Below, piece by piece: positions 48,433-58,741 of a stretch of DNA of 64,000 nt (positions within the stretch are counted from its first letter, which is position 1; every line of letters starts with the position of its first letter). Under the pieces are notes generated by a model. That model searched no databases. It was not told the origin of the DNA and saw only the letters and a list, made by a program, of their open reading frames with translations. Source of the DNA: Veillonella tobetsuensis (GTDB lineage Bacteria; Bacillota; Negativicutes; Veillonellales; Veillonellaceae); NCBI RefSeq assembly GCF_001078375.1, contig NZ_DF967922.1:1-64000 (forward strand). The letters are read 5' to 3'. The position numbers and the translations under genes are program-made.

Positions 48433-49248
48433 TTATGCCTCTAATGCAGCTTCTTCTAATGTAAGTGGTTTATGATCTTGACCAATTTCAAAGATAGAAC
48501 TCAATAGAACCTTTGTATAAGGATGCTTCGCATCAGCTAAATGGAATGCATCTAATTCTTCAACGATAGCACCTTTGTACATAACAACCACTTTGTGGCA
48601 CATTGTACGAATGAAAGCAATATCATGAGCAATAAATAGGTATGTTAAATTTTTCTTTTTTTGTAAGCGAGCCAATAGGTACGCTATGGAATCCTGTACG
48701 GATACGTCAAGAGCACTTGTTGCTTCATCTAATACTAGGATTTCAGGTTCTAATACGATAGCACGAGCAATGGCTACACGTTGACGTTGACCACCAGACA
48801 TTTCATGTGGGAATCGATGCATAAACTCACGCGGTAAATCTACCATTTCAAGGTAATCCCCAGCGATTTGTTCTTCTTTTCCCTTTTCAAGAAGCCCAAA
48901 ATTATATAGTGGTTCAAGAATAATATCCTTAACCTTCATACGTGGATTAAAAGCTGCCGATGGATCTTGGAATACCATTTGAATTTTTTGACGATATTCT
49001 CTAGTTTGTTCTGTATTCATGTGTTGAATCTCAACACCATCAACGTAGATTTCACCTTCTGTAATAGGTAACATCTTCATAATCATACGAACCAATGTTG
49101 TTTTACCAGAACCAGATTCACCTACAATACCAAGAGACTGCCCTTTTTCAAGGGTAATGTTGATATCTTTACATGCTTCTAGCTCTCCGCCAGTCGGAAG
49201 AGGGAATCGTTTGTATACATTTTTAATTTCTACAGCGTATTTAGTCAA
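48433..49248 (-). CDS. ABC transporter ATPase (OppF/NikE type)
   Basis: A 271-residue ATPase energising a peptide/nickel-type importer. Walker A GESGSGKT (about 40-47), signature SGGQRQRVAIARA and Walker B ILVLDEAT are present. The start is TTG at 49248 with GGAGG upstream, overlapping the preceding ATPase by eight bases. It is the last gene of the operon. Confidence 0.93.
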   Translation of the reverse strand: MTKYAVEIKNVYKRFPLPTGGELEACKDINITLEKGQSLGIVGESGSGKTTLVRMIMKMLPITEGEIYVDGVEIQHMNTEQTREYRQKIQMVFQDPSAAFNPRMKVKDIILEPLYNFGLLEKGKEEQIAGDYLEMVDLPREFMHRFPHEMSGGQRQRVAIARAIVLEPEILVLDEATSALDVSVQDSIAYLLARLQKKKNLTYLFIAHDIAFIRTMCHKVVVMYKGAIVEELDAFHLADAKHPYTKVLLSSIFEIGQDHKPLTLEEAALEA

Positions 49249-50038
49249 TGTAACGACCTCCTCCCAATGTCGGCACAGCGTCTTTCAACTGTTTCGTATA
49301 TTCGTTAGAAGGATTTTCTAAGATATCCTTTGGAGCACCTGCATCAACAACACGGCCCTTTTTCATAACGATGATGTAATCAGACATATAGGCAGCTACA
49401 CCAAGATTATGCGTTACCATAACGATAGCTGAGTTATGTTCTCTAGACAATTCTAACATTTGCATAACAACTTGAGATTGAGTCGTTACATCTAGTGCTG
49501 ATGTTGGTTCATCACCAATGAGCAATGCTGGGTCCAAGGCTAACGCCATGGCAATACCGACACGTTGGCGTTGACCACCAGATAACTCATGGGGGTAACG
49601 ACAAAGAATATCCGCACCATTAGGAAGGGAAACAGATTCTAATAACTCAATAGCACGACGATCACATTCGTCATTATCGATTTCTATGTGAGACTTATAT
49701 AATTCTCTGAACTGTTTACCAATGCGTACAATTGGATCTAGTGCACTACCACTATCTTGGAAAATCATGGCCATATCTTTGCCACGAATAGAACGCCATT
49801 CATCTTTAGAAAGGTTACGCAAGTCCTGACCATTAAATAATAGTTTTCCTTCTGTCACCTCACCACCGACTGGTAATAACCCCATAAGGGCCCGGATTAC
49901 AGTGGTTTTACCGGATCCGGATTCCCCTACGATAGTCAATACCTTACCGCGTTCCAAGGTAAAATTCACATCCATAACAGCAGGCACGCCTTGATACGCG
50001 ATACTAAGGTTTTCTACTGTGAGTACGTTTTCTGCCAT
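49241..50038 (-). CDS. ABC transporter ATPase (OppD/NikD type)
   Basis: The partner ATPase, 265 residues. Walker A GESGSGKT (about 37-44), signature SGGQRQRVGIAMA and Walker B ALLIGDEPTSALD. AAGGAG precedes the ATG. The C-terminal oligopeptide-binding extension present in OppD (with an Fe-S cysteine region) is absent, as in NikD. Confidence 0.93.
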   Translation of the reverse strand: MAENVLTVENLSIAYQGVPAVMDVNFTLERGKVLTIVGESGSGKTTVIRALMGLLPVGGEVTEGKLLFNGQDLRNLSKDEWRSIRGKDMAMIFQDSGSALDPIVRIGKQFRELYKSHIEIDNDECDRRAIELLESVSLPNGADILCRYPHELSGGQRQRVGIAMALALDPALLIGDEPTSALDVTTQSQVVMQMLELSREHNSAIVMVTHNLGVAAYMSDYIIVMKKGRVVDAGAPKDILENPSNEYTKQLKDAVPTLGGGRYID

Positions 50039-50050
50039 TATAGCTCCTTA

Positions 50051-51619
50051 TTATTTAGAAATTTTGTTTGTAATCCAGTAGTAATCACTTGGGTACATGA
50101 CTGCACCTTTCAAGTAAGAACCAGTAACGATATTAGTTTTAGGGTAACCTAAGAATAAAGCAGCGCCATCATTCATCAATAATTGTTGAATTTGAATTGC
50201 ATATTCACGGCGTTTAGCAGGATCGAATTCTGTTTCAGCTGCATCTAACAATTGGTCAACTTGAGGATTAGAGTAACCAGAACCATTTTGTGGGTTGGAA
50301 CCATCGATATTAGTATGCCAATAGTTAGCCAAGAACCAGATTGGGTCACCTGTATTAGCTGTTACGATATTGGAGATAAGCATATCATAGTCGCCTTCTT
50401 GGCCCATTTTATCAATCAAGTTATAGTCAACTGTTTGAATTTTCATATCGATACCAACTTTTTTGAGGTCAGCTTGAACGGCTTCTGCATAAAGTGGTAA
50501 TTCTGCACGAGAATTATATACTACGAAGTTGAATGTTAATGGTTTGCCATCTTTATCAAGAATGCCGTCGCCATCAGTATCTTTCCAACCATCTTCGGCT
50601 AACAATTGTTTAGAACGTTCAGGATTGTACGCATTAGGATCTTTCAAATCTTTGAAACCATAGTCCATGGATGGTGGAATTGGAGCGGAACCAGGAATGA
50701 ATGTACCTTTAAGCAATACATCTGCATAATTTTTGCGATCTGTTGCGGAAATAACAGCTGCACGAACTTTGTCATCACCAAGAACGCCTTTTTGGTTAAT
50801 ACGAGCCAATACTACGCGAAGGGATGCGATTTCATCAACCTTAAACTTATTGTTATTTTGGAATAAGCCCATTTCACCAGGACCGATGTTAACCGCCATA
50901 TCAACATCGCCAGATTGCAAGCTCATAGCACGCGTATTAGGATCGTCGATAGAAGGAATTTCTACAGTTTTGAAAGGTACTGTGCCATCCCAGTAGTTTT
51001 CGTTGGCTGCCATATCAGCACGTTCTTTTGTGAAAGATTTAACTACGTATGGGCCTGTACCGATAGGACCTTCTTTAGCAAAGTTACGGCCATCTTTTTC
51101 AGCTTGTACATCAACAATTAGGAACAATGGGTCAGCTAAAAGACCAGGCATATTAGGATATTCTTTCTTCGTATGAATTACCAATTGTTGGCCATTTGCT
51201 TCGATGGAATCATATTCGAAGAATGTTTTTGCACGATTGGATTTTTCAAAAGCCCGTTCGATAGATGCTTTTACAGCTGCTGCATCAACCTTTTTACCGT
51301 TGGAGAATTTTACCTTATCATTGATAGTAAACGTCCACGTTTTATGGTCTGGGGATACTTCCCATTTAGATGCAATCCATGGTTGAGGTTTCATTTGTTC
51401 GTCAAACTTAGCCAATGTTTCACCCACACCATAACGCATAACAACCCATGCAAAGAAGTTTTCTGTAGGTTCTAATGTAGATGCAAAGTTAGTTACACCA
51501 ACTTTTAAAACGTCCTTATTAGCAGCACCATTATTATTGGAACCACAACCTGCGATGAAGGAACCCATCATCACAACACTAAGACCTGCTAAAAGAGCCT
51601 TTTTCCAAGATTTTTTCAT
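50051..51619 (-). CDS. ABC substrate-binding lipoprotein, family 5 (nickel/peptide/opine type)
   Basis: A 522-residue lipoprotein: signal peptide with lipobox IAGC (Cys near 25), then a family 5 fold with PQPWIASKW, DxDGDGILDKDGK linker and the C-terminal LFLGYPKTN segment. It lies between the permease genes and the ATPase genes of the operon and is the main receptor. Substrate is not shown; B12-riboswitch control suggests cobalt, nickel or a related complex. Confidence 0.92.
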   Translation of the reverse strand: MKKSWKKALLAGLSVVMMGSFIAGCGSNNNGAANKDVLKVGVTNFASTLEPTENFFAWVVMRYGVGETLAKFDEQMKPQPWIASKWEVSPDHKTWTFTINDKVKFSNGKKVDAAAVKASIERAFEKSNRAKTFFEYDSIEANGQQLVIHTKKEYPNMPGLLADPLFLIVDVQAEKDGRNFAKEGPIGTGPYVVKSFTKERADMAANENYWDGTVPFKTVEIPSIDDPNTRAMSLQSGDVDMAVNIGPGEMGLFQNNNKFKVDEIASLRVVLARINQKGVLGDDKVRAAVISATDRKNYADVLLKGTFIPGSAPIPPSMDYGFKDLKDPNAYNPERSKQLLAEDGWKDTDGDGILDKDGKPLTFNFVVYNSRAELPLYAEAVQADLKKVGIDMKIQTVDYNLIDKMGQEGDYDMLISNIVTANTGDPIWFLANYWHTNIDGSNPQNGSGYSNPQVDQLLDAAETEFDPAKRREYAIQIQQLLMNDGAALFLGYPKTNIVTGSYLKGAVMYPSDYYWITNKISK

Positions 51620-51705
51620 TTAAAATCTCCTTGTTAACACAATATACAAAGCTTATATATCATTATTACGCCGCAAAGGCCTAATAAAGATTCCAAAAAC
51701 TAAGA

Positions 51706-52527
51706 TTAACCTTGATTCTTAGGATCCACTACATCGCGTAAAGAATCAGACCAAAGATTGAAAATAGCTACTACGATTAAAATAGACATACCAGGGAAGG
51801 CCATGAGCCAAGGACTTGTTTGCAAGTATTGACGACCTTCATTTAGCATAAGCCCCCATTCTGGTGTAGGTGGCTGTGCACCAAAACCAAGGAAGGAAAG
51901 ACCTGCTACTTCAATCATAATCGCCCCAATATCGAGGGCCCCTGTTGTAACAACGAGTGGCATAATATTAGGAATAATATGGCGACGTAAAATAGTCGAT
52001 GTGGATGCGCCCATCATAACAGCTGCTGTTACATATTCTTCACCGCGTACTTTCAATGTCATGGAACGTACGAGACGAGCATATTTCGCCCAACCTACAA
52101 CAGATAGTGCAAGAATGGTATTCACAATACTACCACCTAAGATACCGGCAATAGCAATGGCGAGCACAACACCTGGGAAGGATAACATAATATCCGCCAA
52201 GCGCATAAGAACCATCTCAACCTTACTGCCAAAATAGCCCGCTACGGCACCAATAACAGTACCAATAGACACCATAATCACTACAATGGATACGCCCATA
52301 AACAAGGATAATTGAGTGCCATAAATGATACGAGATAATACGTCACGACCCAATTTATCAGTACCAAACCAATGTTGACTACTTGGCGCTTGCAATGCTT
52401 GACTCATATTGGAGGTGAACGCATCACCTGGTGCAAGCCATGGTGCAAATATGGCGATGAATACAATAATAAGCATCAGAATTGTATAGAAAGAGAACAA
52501 TCTATTTTTTTGAATAAATTTTTTCAT
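51706..52527 (-). CDS. ABC transporter permease (OppC/NikC type)
   Basis: A 273-residue inner-membrane permease with an N-terminal helix, a soluble periplasmic loop with GTDKLGRDVLSRI and four to five core helices; the EAA loop is GASTSTILRRHIIPN. ATG 52527 directly overlaps the upstream permease stop by one base. Confidence 0.93.
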   Translation of the reverse strand: MKKFIQKNRLFSFYTILMLIIVFIAIFAPWLAPGDAFTSNMSQALQAPSSQHWFGTDKLGRDVLSRIIYGTQLSLFMGVSIVVIMVSIGTVIGAVAGYFGSKVEMVLMRLADIMLSFPGVVLAIAIAGILGGSIVNTILALSVVGWAKYARLVRSMTLKVRGEEYVTAAVMMGASTSTILRRHIIPNIMPLVVTTGALDIGAIMIEVAGLSFLGFGAQPPTPEWGLMLNEGRQYLQTSPWLMAFPGMSILIVVAIFNLWSDSLRDVVDPKNQG

Positions 52528-53465
52528 TATGCTCTCTCCCTTTTTAATCTAGGGTCTAATAGAACATATGATGCATCAACAAGTGCATTGATACACATGT
52601 ATGCTAAGGCAACCCATAACACAAACCCTTCGATCAACGGATAGTCACGCATGGTGATGGCATAGATCGCCATGTTTCCTAGACCCGGCCAAGAGAATAC
52701 CATTTCAACTACCGCTACACCACCCAATAACCAACCAATGAGAACACCTAAGATAGTAATCAATGGCAATACAGCATTAGGTAATATATGACCGAATAAA
52801 ATCTTCATTTCACTCACGCCACGTGCCCTTGCACCAATAACATAATCCTTTTGCATTTCTTCAAGGATAACGAGGCGAACCTGGCGCATATATTTAGAGC
52901 CTACAACAATCGCCAATGTAACGGCTGGCAAAATAACGCCTGTCGCTGTTACACGAGATGATGCAATTGGCACCAAACCTAGTTTTAAACCGAAAATGTA
53001 GATTAATACGAGTCCTAACCAGAATGTCGGCATAGATACACCTACAAAGGAAAGGCTTCTCAGCACATAATCTATCCATTTATTTCGATTGTACGCGCTC
53101 AGTATCCCCGCTGGCAAAGCATAGATAATGGTAAATACCAATGCAGTACCTGCTAACGCAAGTGTGCCAGGTAATGATTCTAGCATACGGTCTACTACAG
53201 GTTTTTTAGCAGAATAACTCATCCCTAAATCACCTTGAGCTGCATTGACCACCCAGTTTGCATACTGTACAATAAACGGCTTGTCTAACCCTAATTGAGC
53301 ACGGGTTTCATCAATCAGTTCTTGAGATACAATAGTATCTGCCGTTTCCAATAGCATGGTAACCGGATCCCCTGGAGCTAAATAGGTGAGACAAAATGTC
53401 AAAAATGTGATGCCAAACAGAGTGACAATAAATTGCCCCAATTGCTTGACAAAGCGTTTGCCCAT
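52527..53465 (-). CDS. ABC transporter permease (OppB/NikB type)
   Basis: A 312-residue permease with six helices; LAPGDPVTMLLE follows the first, and the EAA loop GVSEMKILFGHILPNA lies near 200. ATG 53465 is set by AGGAGG five bases away; a start two codons earlier is a GTG within the site. First gene of the five-gene operon. Confidence 0.93.
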   Translation of the reverse strand: MGKRFVKQLGQFIVTLFGITFLTFCLTYLAPGDPVTMLLETADTIVSQELIDETRAQLGLDKPFIVQYANWVVNAAQGDLGMSYSAKKPVVDRMLESLPGTLALAGTALVFTIIYALPAGILSAYNRNKWIDYVLRSLSFVGVSMPTFWLGLVLIYIFGLKLGLVPIASSRVTATGVILPAVTLAIVVGSKYMRQVRLVILEEMQKDYVIGARARGVSEMKILFGHILPNAVLPLITILGVLIGWLLGGVAVVEMVFSWPGLGNMAIYAITMRDYPLIEGFVLWVALAYMCINALVDASYVLLDPRLKRERA

Positions 53466-53570
53466 AGGCACCTCCTATACCCTTTTCAAATAAAAACACA
53501 TAATAGTGAATAAACATAAACACGCATAAAAGCCAACAATAACATTATGGTGCCATATAAGAAAATAGCG

Positions 53571-53600
53571 AAAAAAAGATTAGCCTACCTGACTAACCTA
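53571..53600 (-). terminator. Attenuator terminator downstream of the cobalamin riboswitch
   Basis: Stem GGTTAG/CTAATC (with a G-U pair and eight-base loop, 53578-53598) followed by TTTTTTT on the minus strand. It lies between aptamer and first gene and would stop transcription when ligand is bound. Confidence 0.65.
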
Positions 53601-53639
53601 AACAAAAGATAGCACACAAATGTATACTATTCTATTAGA

Positions 53640-53800
53640 TTGAGCAGGCTTTCTGACTATTGATTCATCACAACATCTCTGCCTTCCCAGTTTCCCAGTG
53701 ACACTAAAATGAAATATTGCTCCTCATTACAGCTACTTTCATAGTATAGGATTTACACCCATTTTCCTCTTTTACGCTCGGTAAAACCGACACTCAGTTT
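53640..53800 (-). ncRNA. Cobalamin (adenosylcobalamin) riboswitch
   Basis: Minus-strand leader with conserved class features: GGGTGTAAATCC (53760-53749), GTAGCTGTAATGAGGAGC, GTCACTGGGAAACTGGGAAGGC, a GATG...GAATCAATAGTC stretch, and the terminal B12-box AGTCAGAAAGCCTGC (53658-53644). The order fits the AdoCbl aptamer core. It sits upstream of a nickel/peptide-type ABC operon and a terminator. Confidence 0.85.
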
Positions 53801-54135
53801 ATTCACTTTTATTAATTATAAATATACTATATTTATGATTTACTAACAATACATATACCCCCTATGGTAATAAATAATAAATAAATAATAAATAGATAAT
53901 ATTCTCATAATTATACGCGCAAAAAATACAAAGTCGCATTTCACATTACAATTCTGTATGAAACATCACTATATATTATATTAAGAATACATATCTTCAA
54001 ATATATATAAGTATCTATGCATATGCATACCAAACTTATAGAATATATTTTCTTCATAAGTTTTAAGAATTAGCCTATATTTCTAAGTTATTTTAATACA
54101 CTCATAACTTTAAGTATGTCAAATAGTCATCAAGA
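53801..54135. other. AT-rich spacer with the riboswitch promoter
   Basis: Holds the promoter at 53821-53849 (separate entry). The rest, to the potE terminator, is strongly AT-rich with no open frame or stable hairpin. Confidence 0.5.
53821..53849 (-). promoter_or_regulatory. Promoter of the cobalamin-riboswitch ABC operon
   Basis: TTGTTA (53849-53844), 17-base spacer and TATATT (53826-53821); transcription would start near 53814, at the beginning of the aptamer. Confidence 0.6.
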
Positions 54136-54168
54136 CAAAAAGAGACTATTACCGAAGTAATAGCCTCT
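54136..54168 (-). terminator. Terminator of potE
   Basis: Stem AGAGACTATTAC/GTAATAGCCTCT with one mismatch, CGAA loop, then TTTTTG on the minus strand. Confidence 0.8.
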
Positions 54169-54190
54169 ATTAGACGAGAGAAATATTCAA

Positions 54191-55522
54191 TTAATCGATA
54201 CTTTGTTGTAGTCTTTGAGCTCGGTATGCTAACCAGCCTTTACGCACTACATAGATGCACATACCAATAACTACCGCAACAGTACTACCAACCATCGCTT
54301 CAACACCACACGCATATACTGCATAAGCACAGTATACTACGCCGATACCAGCAACGATGTAGAAACGTTCAATGCGGCGCTCTGCAACGCCAGACATTTG
54401 CATCATAGTTGGTACTGCAAGAATGCAGAGGATATAAGGTACAACATTAGTTACAACCGCAAGGTTTACCAATGTTTCGAATTGACCGCGTAAGGAGTCA
54501 TTTGCTGTGAACAATGTAAGAATTGTTTCGATAGCAAGTAAGATGAATACGCCACGAACAGGAGCATCCTTGCTGTTTACACGAGCAAATACTTTAGGGA
54601 AGTAGCCTGCTTCTGCAGCATTTTTAAATACGCGAGACAATGTGAATTGCCAACAAAGCAAAGCACCACAGCAAGAAACAATCATAAGCGCCATAATAAC
54701 ATTTGCGATTGTATCATTGAACATATATGCGAATGTTAGACCAAATGGTGCATTAGAATTTAGTAATTCAGCGTTAGGCACAATGCCGGCCATAACGTTT
54801 GTGGACAAGATGTAAATCACCGCCACTGCTAATGTACCTGCAAAAGTTGCAATCGGCACATTTTTCTTTGGATTTTCTACAGCATCTGCATTTGCTGCTG
54901 CTGATTCAAATCCTAGGAAGCCCCACAATGTTAAAGCAATAGATTGTTTAATTGCTTCAAAGAACGGCAAGTCGTTTGGATTCCATGCCGCCAAGTACGT
55001 ATCTGGGTTAAACCAGAACCAACCAATTGTACCGATTAGAAGAACCGGCACAACACAACCCCAAATCGTAATATTGCTGAGCTGACCTGTAAAGCGATTT
55101 CCTCTAAAATTCAAAATCGCTGCAAACCATAACAAAACGATTGTTACTTGACTTGTTTGCGTTGCATTTAGATCAACACCAAAGAATTCTGAGCCATAGC
55201 CAACTGCAGACACTGCAATAGCTATATTAGCAATGATGAGAGATATGCTGTAAGCATAGCTCGCCATAAAATGTCCAGTTTTACCGAAGCGATGTTCTGC
55301 ATAACCGCCCATGCCGCCCTTAATTTGGGAGAACATACCCGCTTTAGCAAAAATATACGCTAATAAAAGCGCACCCACAGCTGTCACGAGCCAAGACAAA
55401 ACTGAAATAGTACCAACTTGAGCCAAATTAGTTGGTAACATAATGATTCCAGCTCCTAGCATATTGGCTGCTACCATTGTGGTTAGCTGGAATACAGACA
55501 TTTTTTTAGCGGTGGTTTTCAT
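54191..55522 (-). CDS. potE: Putrescine:ornithine antiporter PotE (APC family)
   Basis: A 443-residue, twelve-helix exchanger. It matches E. coli PotE closely by recollection: NMLGAGIIMLPT (20-31), KGGMGGYAEHRFGK, SAVGYGSEFFGV, ENPKKNVPIA and MIVSCCGALLCWQFT. It moves putrescine against ornithine or takes up putrescine. No ornithine decarboxylase is adjacent. Monocistronic, with a long leader. Confidence 0.9.
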   Translation of the reverse strand: MKTTAKKMSVFQLTTMVAANMLGAGIIMLPTNLAQVGTISVLSWLVTAVGALLLAYIFAKAGMFSQIKGGMGGYAEHRFGKTGHFMASYAYSISLIIANIAIAVSAVGYGSEFFGVDLNATQTSQVTIVLLWFAAILNFRGNRFTGQLSNITIWGCVVPVLLIGTIGWFWFNPDTYLAAWNPNDLPFFEAIKQSIALTLWGFLGFESAAANADAVENPKKNVPIATFAGTLAVAVIYILSTNVMAGIVPNAELLNSNAPFGLTFAYMFNDTIANVIMALMIVSCCGALLCWQFTLSRVFKNAAEAGYFPKVFARVNSKDAPVRGVFILLAIETILTLFTANDSLRGQFETLVNLAVVTNVVPYILCILAVPTMMQMSGVAERRIERFYIVAGIGVVYCAYAVYACGVEAMVGSTVAVVIGMCIYVVRKGWLAYRAQRLQQSID

Positions 55523-55916
55523 GTATCAATCCCCTTTCGTAAGGTGAATTTTTTCTCGTCCATAATTCACTTGTAATATATATTAAACCGCTAAGTACAT
55601 TCAGTTCCTGCTGTAATGGGCGGGAATGTGAAAGTACCGTTTTTATTTTTATTTCGAATTAATAATAACACCATAAGAGTTAAATGAAAAGTACTTTATT
55701 GGTGGACAAAGTATATTACACGAATTGAATAAAATTATAGTAATAATATATTTTTTCCGGTAAGAAATGGTATGAAAACGGTAAGACTATCATTTTCTTT
55801 CAGTTTAATCAATTAATTATATAGAAAACCCCTATCTATTCAAATTATAGTTTCGTACTACAAGACCATTTTCCAGTATAAGTCCACTCAATAAGGACAA
55901 ATTTTAAATGAGAAAT
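55523..55916. other. Long leader/spacer upstream of potE
   Basis: About 390 bases of AT-rich sequence between potE and the argH terminator. It contains a palindrome AAAGTACTTT near 55688-55697 and short dyads but no riboswitch or gene I can recognise. The potE promoter must lie here. Confidence 0.4.
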
Positions 55917-55952
55917 ACAAAAAATTTGGCCCCACCAAATGGTGGAGCCAAA
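55917..55952 (-). terminator. Terminator of argG-argH
   Basis: Stem TTTGGCCCCACC/GGTGGAGCCAAA with one mismatch and AAAT loop; TTTTTTG tail on the minus strand. Confidence 0.85.
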
Positions 55953-55995
55953 TGATATATCGTATATAAGATTAAGTTGATTTTAAATGGAACTG

Positions 55996-57423
55996 TTACT
56001 CCTGTACAGAGTTCACAATAGCTTTCCAACTATCAATCTGTACTTCTTCATTAGCAATAACTTGCTTGCCATTATTACGTTGTCTTTCAACACATTCTGG
56101 AGCTGTGCCGGAGTAATTGTTACGACCTGCTACACAAGCTTCGATAGAAATGGCATCTAGAATATCCGCATCAAAGTGATTAGAGATAGCTTTGAAGTCC
56201 TCAACAGATAGATCAAGCAATACACAACCTTTTTCGATACAATGATGTACGGCATTGCCTACAATTTCGTGCGCTTCACGGAATGGAACGCCTTTTTTCG
56301 CAAGGTAATCGGCCATATCTGTAGCATTAGAAAAATCATCATCGAGGACAGCTTTCATATGCGCCCCATTGACCTTCATACCACGGACCATAGCCGCATT
56401 AATGGATAATGCAAAGTGTACTGTATCAATAGCATCAAAAATGCCCTCTTTATCCTCTTGCATATCTTTGTTGTAAGTAAGTGGCAAGCCTTTTAATGTA
56501 GTTAATAAACCTAATAAATGTCCATAGGTACGACCTGTTTTACCACGTACCAGTTCACATACATCAGGGTTTTTCTTTTGTGGCATGATGCTAGAACCCG
56601 TACAGTGAGCATCATCAAGCTCAATAAAATTAAACTCATTAGAGGACCACAAAATTAACTCTTCACTAAGGCGACTTAAATGCATCATCACTATAGATGC
56701 AAAGGATAAGAATTCTACTACATAATCACGATCGGATACAGCATCCATACTATTTTCGTAAATACGAGAGAATCCTAACAATTCTTGTGTATACGTTTGA
56801 TCGATACCATAGGTAGAGCCAGCTAATGCACCTGCCCCAAGAGGCATAATGTCTGCATGCTTAAATACCATCAACAAACGATCAAAGTCACGTTCTAGCA
56901 TAGAGAAATAGGCCATCATATGGTGACCAAATAATACTGGTTGTGCCCGTTGCAAATGGGTATAACCAGGCATAATAACATCACTGTATTTTTCAGCTGT
57001 TTCAATGAGTGCCTTTTGCATATCTACAATAAGCTCACCCATCTCGATAACGGCCTTACGTACATACATATGTAAATCTACCGCACATTGGTCATTACGG
57101 CTACGGCCTGTATGTAGACGGCCACCAGCCTCACCGATATCATCGGTTAAATGTTTTTCAATATTCATATGAATATCTTCAAGAGCTACAGAGAATGGGA
57201 ATTCACCTTTGTCGATTTGCCCCTTAATCTTTGTTAAGCCAGCCACAATAGCATCGCAATCCTCTTGAGAGATAATATTTTGTTTTGCTAACATCTTAGC
57301 ATGCGCTTTACTGCCCGCAATATCTTCGGCGTACATTCTAGCATCAAAAGCGATAGAGGATGTAAAATCCTCTACCGCTTTATCTGTGCCTTTTGTGAAA
57401 CGCCCGCCCCACAATTTAGCCAT
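55996..57423 (-). CDS. argH: Argininosuccinate lyase
   Basis: Final step of arginine synthesis, splitting argininosuccinate to arginine and fumarate. The 475 residues have the fumarase-superfamily signature GSSIMPQKKNPD (about 280-291), and HTGRSRNDQ (about 103-111). It overlaps the argG stop by one base (TAATG), giving translational coupling. Confidence 0.97.
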   Translation of the reverse strand: MAKLWGGRFTKGTDKAVEDFTSSIAFDARMYAEDIAGSKAHAKMLAKQNIISQEDCDAIVAGLTKIKGQIDKGEFPFSVALEDIHMNIEKHLTDDIGEAGGRLHTGRSRNDQCAVDLHMYVRKAVIEMGELIVDMQKALIETAEKYSDVIMPGYTHLQRAQPVLFGHHMMAYFSMLERDFDRLLMVFKHADIMPLGAGALAGSTYGIDQTYTQELLGFSRIYENSMDAVSDRDYVVEFLSFASIVMMHLSRLSEELILWSSNEFNFIELDDAHCTGSSIMPQKKNPDVCELVRGKTGRTYGHLLGLLTTLKGLPLTYNKDMQEDKEGIFDAIDTVHFALSINAAMVRGMKVNGAHMKAVLDDDFSNATDMADYLAKKGVPFREAHEIVGNAVHHCIEKGCVLLDLSVEDFKAISNHFDADILDAISIEACVAGRNNYSGTAPECVERQRNNGKQVIANEEVQIDSWKAIVNSVQE

Positions 57424-58634
57424 TATTTACCTGCCTTTTCTTTCATTAATGCATTAATTTTAAGAGGTAAACCAAACAAGTTGATAAAACCAGCCGCATC
57501 AGCTTGGTTATATACATCATCTTCTTCGAATGTTACAAAATCTTCGCTGTACAAGGAGTATGGAGATGTAGCACCAGCAGAGATAATGTTACCTTTGTAT
57601 AATTTAAGTTTTACATCACCAGTTACAATTTTTTGAGTTTCATCGACGAATGCTTGCAACGCATACATCAATGGTGCGAACCACATGCCATCGTATACAA
57701 GTTCAGCATATTTGTTAGCAATGAGCTCTTTATAGTGGAATGTAGCTCTATCGAGGCAGAGGTATTCAAGTTCTCTGTGAGCATACATGATGATGGATCC
57801 ACCTGGGTTTTCATACACGCCACGGGATTTCATGCCAACCAATCTATTTTCAACGATATCTACAACGCCTACGCCATAGTGTGCACCGATTTCGTTGAGT
57901 TTTTCTAACAATTGTAGAGGAGTACCTTCTTGACCATCAACAGCTACAGGTACGCCGTCTTTGAAAGTTACAGTTACATAACCAGCTTCATCAGGAGCTT
58001 GTTCAGGTGTGTGTGTTACCAAATATACATCATCTTTAGGAGCATTTGCTGGATTTTCTAAGTCCCCGCCTTCATGGGATAAATGCCATACGTTTTGGTC
58101 CATGGAATATGGATGGGATTTCGTAGCTACAACTGGAATATCATGTTTAGCTGCATATTCCATGCAGTCTGTTCTAGATTTCAAATCCCATTCTCTCCAA
58201 GGAGCGATGATTTTCATATTCGGAGCTAATGCTTTGATAGCTAACTCAAAACGAACTTGGTCATTACCTTTACCAGTCGCACCATGAGCGATGGCATCAG
58301 CGCCTTCTTTCTCAGCAATATCTACAAGGATTTTACCAATCAAAGGTCTAGCGAAGGAAGTACCTAATAAATATTTACCTTCATAAATTGCACCTGCTTT
58401 TACTGTAGGCCATACATAATCTTTAACGAATTCCTCTTTAGCATCAACGATGTACGCTTTAGATGCACCAGATTTAATTGCTTTTTTCTCAACTGCATCA
58501 TAATCTTCTGGTTGACCTAAATCTACGCAAACAGCGATAACTTCAGCGCCATAGTTTTCTTTTAACCAAGGAATGATAACAGATGTGTCCAAACCGCCAG
58601 AATATGCGAGTACAACTTTATTTGCTTTGCCCAT
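57423..58634 (-). CDS. argG: Argininosuccinate synthase
   Basis: Joins citrulline and aspartate with ATP. The 403 residues start with [11 protein letters not shown] (9-19; ATP-binding) and contain [14 protein letters not shown] and the citrulline-binding region. First gene of the argGH operon, with GAGGTG before ATG 58634. Confidence 0.97.
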   Translation of the reverse strand: MGKANKVVLAYSGGLDTSVIIPWLKENYGAEVIAVCVDLGQPEDYDAVEKKAIKSGASKAYIVDAKEEFVKDYVWPTVKAGAIYEGKYLLGTSFARPLIGKILVDIAEKEGADAIAHGATGKGNDQVRFELAIKALAPNMKIIAPWREWDLKSRTDCMEYAAKHDIPVVATKSHPYSMDQNVWHLSHEGGDLENPANAPKDDVYLVTHTPEQAPDEAGYVTVTFKDGVPVAVDGQEGTPLQLLEKLNEIGAHYGVGVVDIVENRLVGMKSRGVYENPGGSIIMYAHRELEYLCLDRATFHYKELIANKYAELVYDGMWFAPLMYALQAFVDETQKIVTGDVKLKLYKGNIISAGATSPYSLYSEDFVTFEEDDVYNQADAAGFINLFGLPLKINALMKEKAGK

Positions 58635-58698
58635 GATAACACCTCATAAACTAAATTATACTAGGTATGAATTATACCAATTACTATTATTATACTAC

Positions 58699-58715
58699 GA
58701 ATTCATTATGAATTC
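58699..58715. promoter_or_regulatory. Palindrome resembling an ArgR operator
   Basis: GAATTCAT-T-ATGAATTC is a perfect palindrome; ARG boxes have TGAAT-N4-ATTCA. It lies about 20-35 bases past the argG transcription start. A second TGAATTATACC lies slightly downstream. Confidence 0.4.
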
Positions 58716-58741
58716 CTCATGTCTTATCGACTACAGGTGTT

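Noticed and set aside
53571-53600. Considered as a second riboswitch
   Set aside because: It is a short stem with a T-run after the cobalamin aptamer, best read as its terminator.
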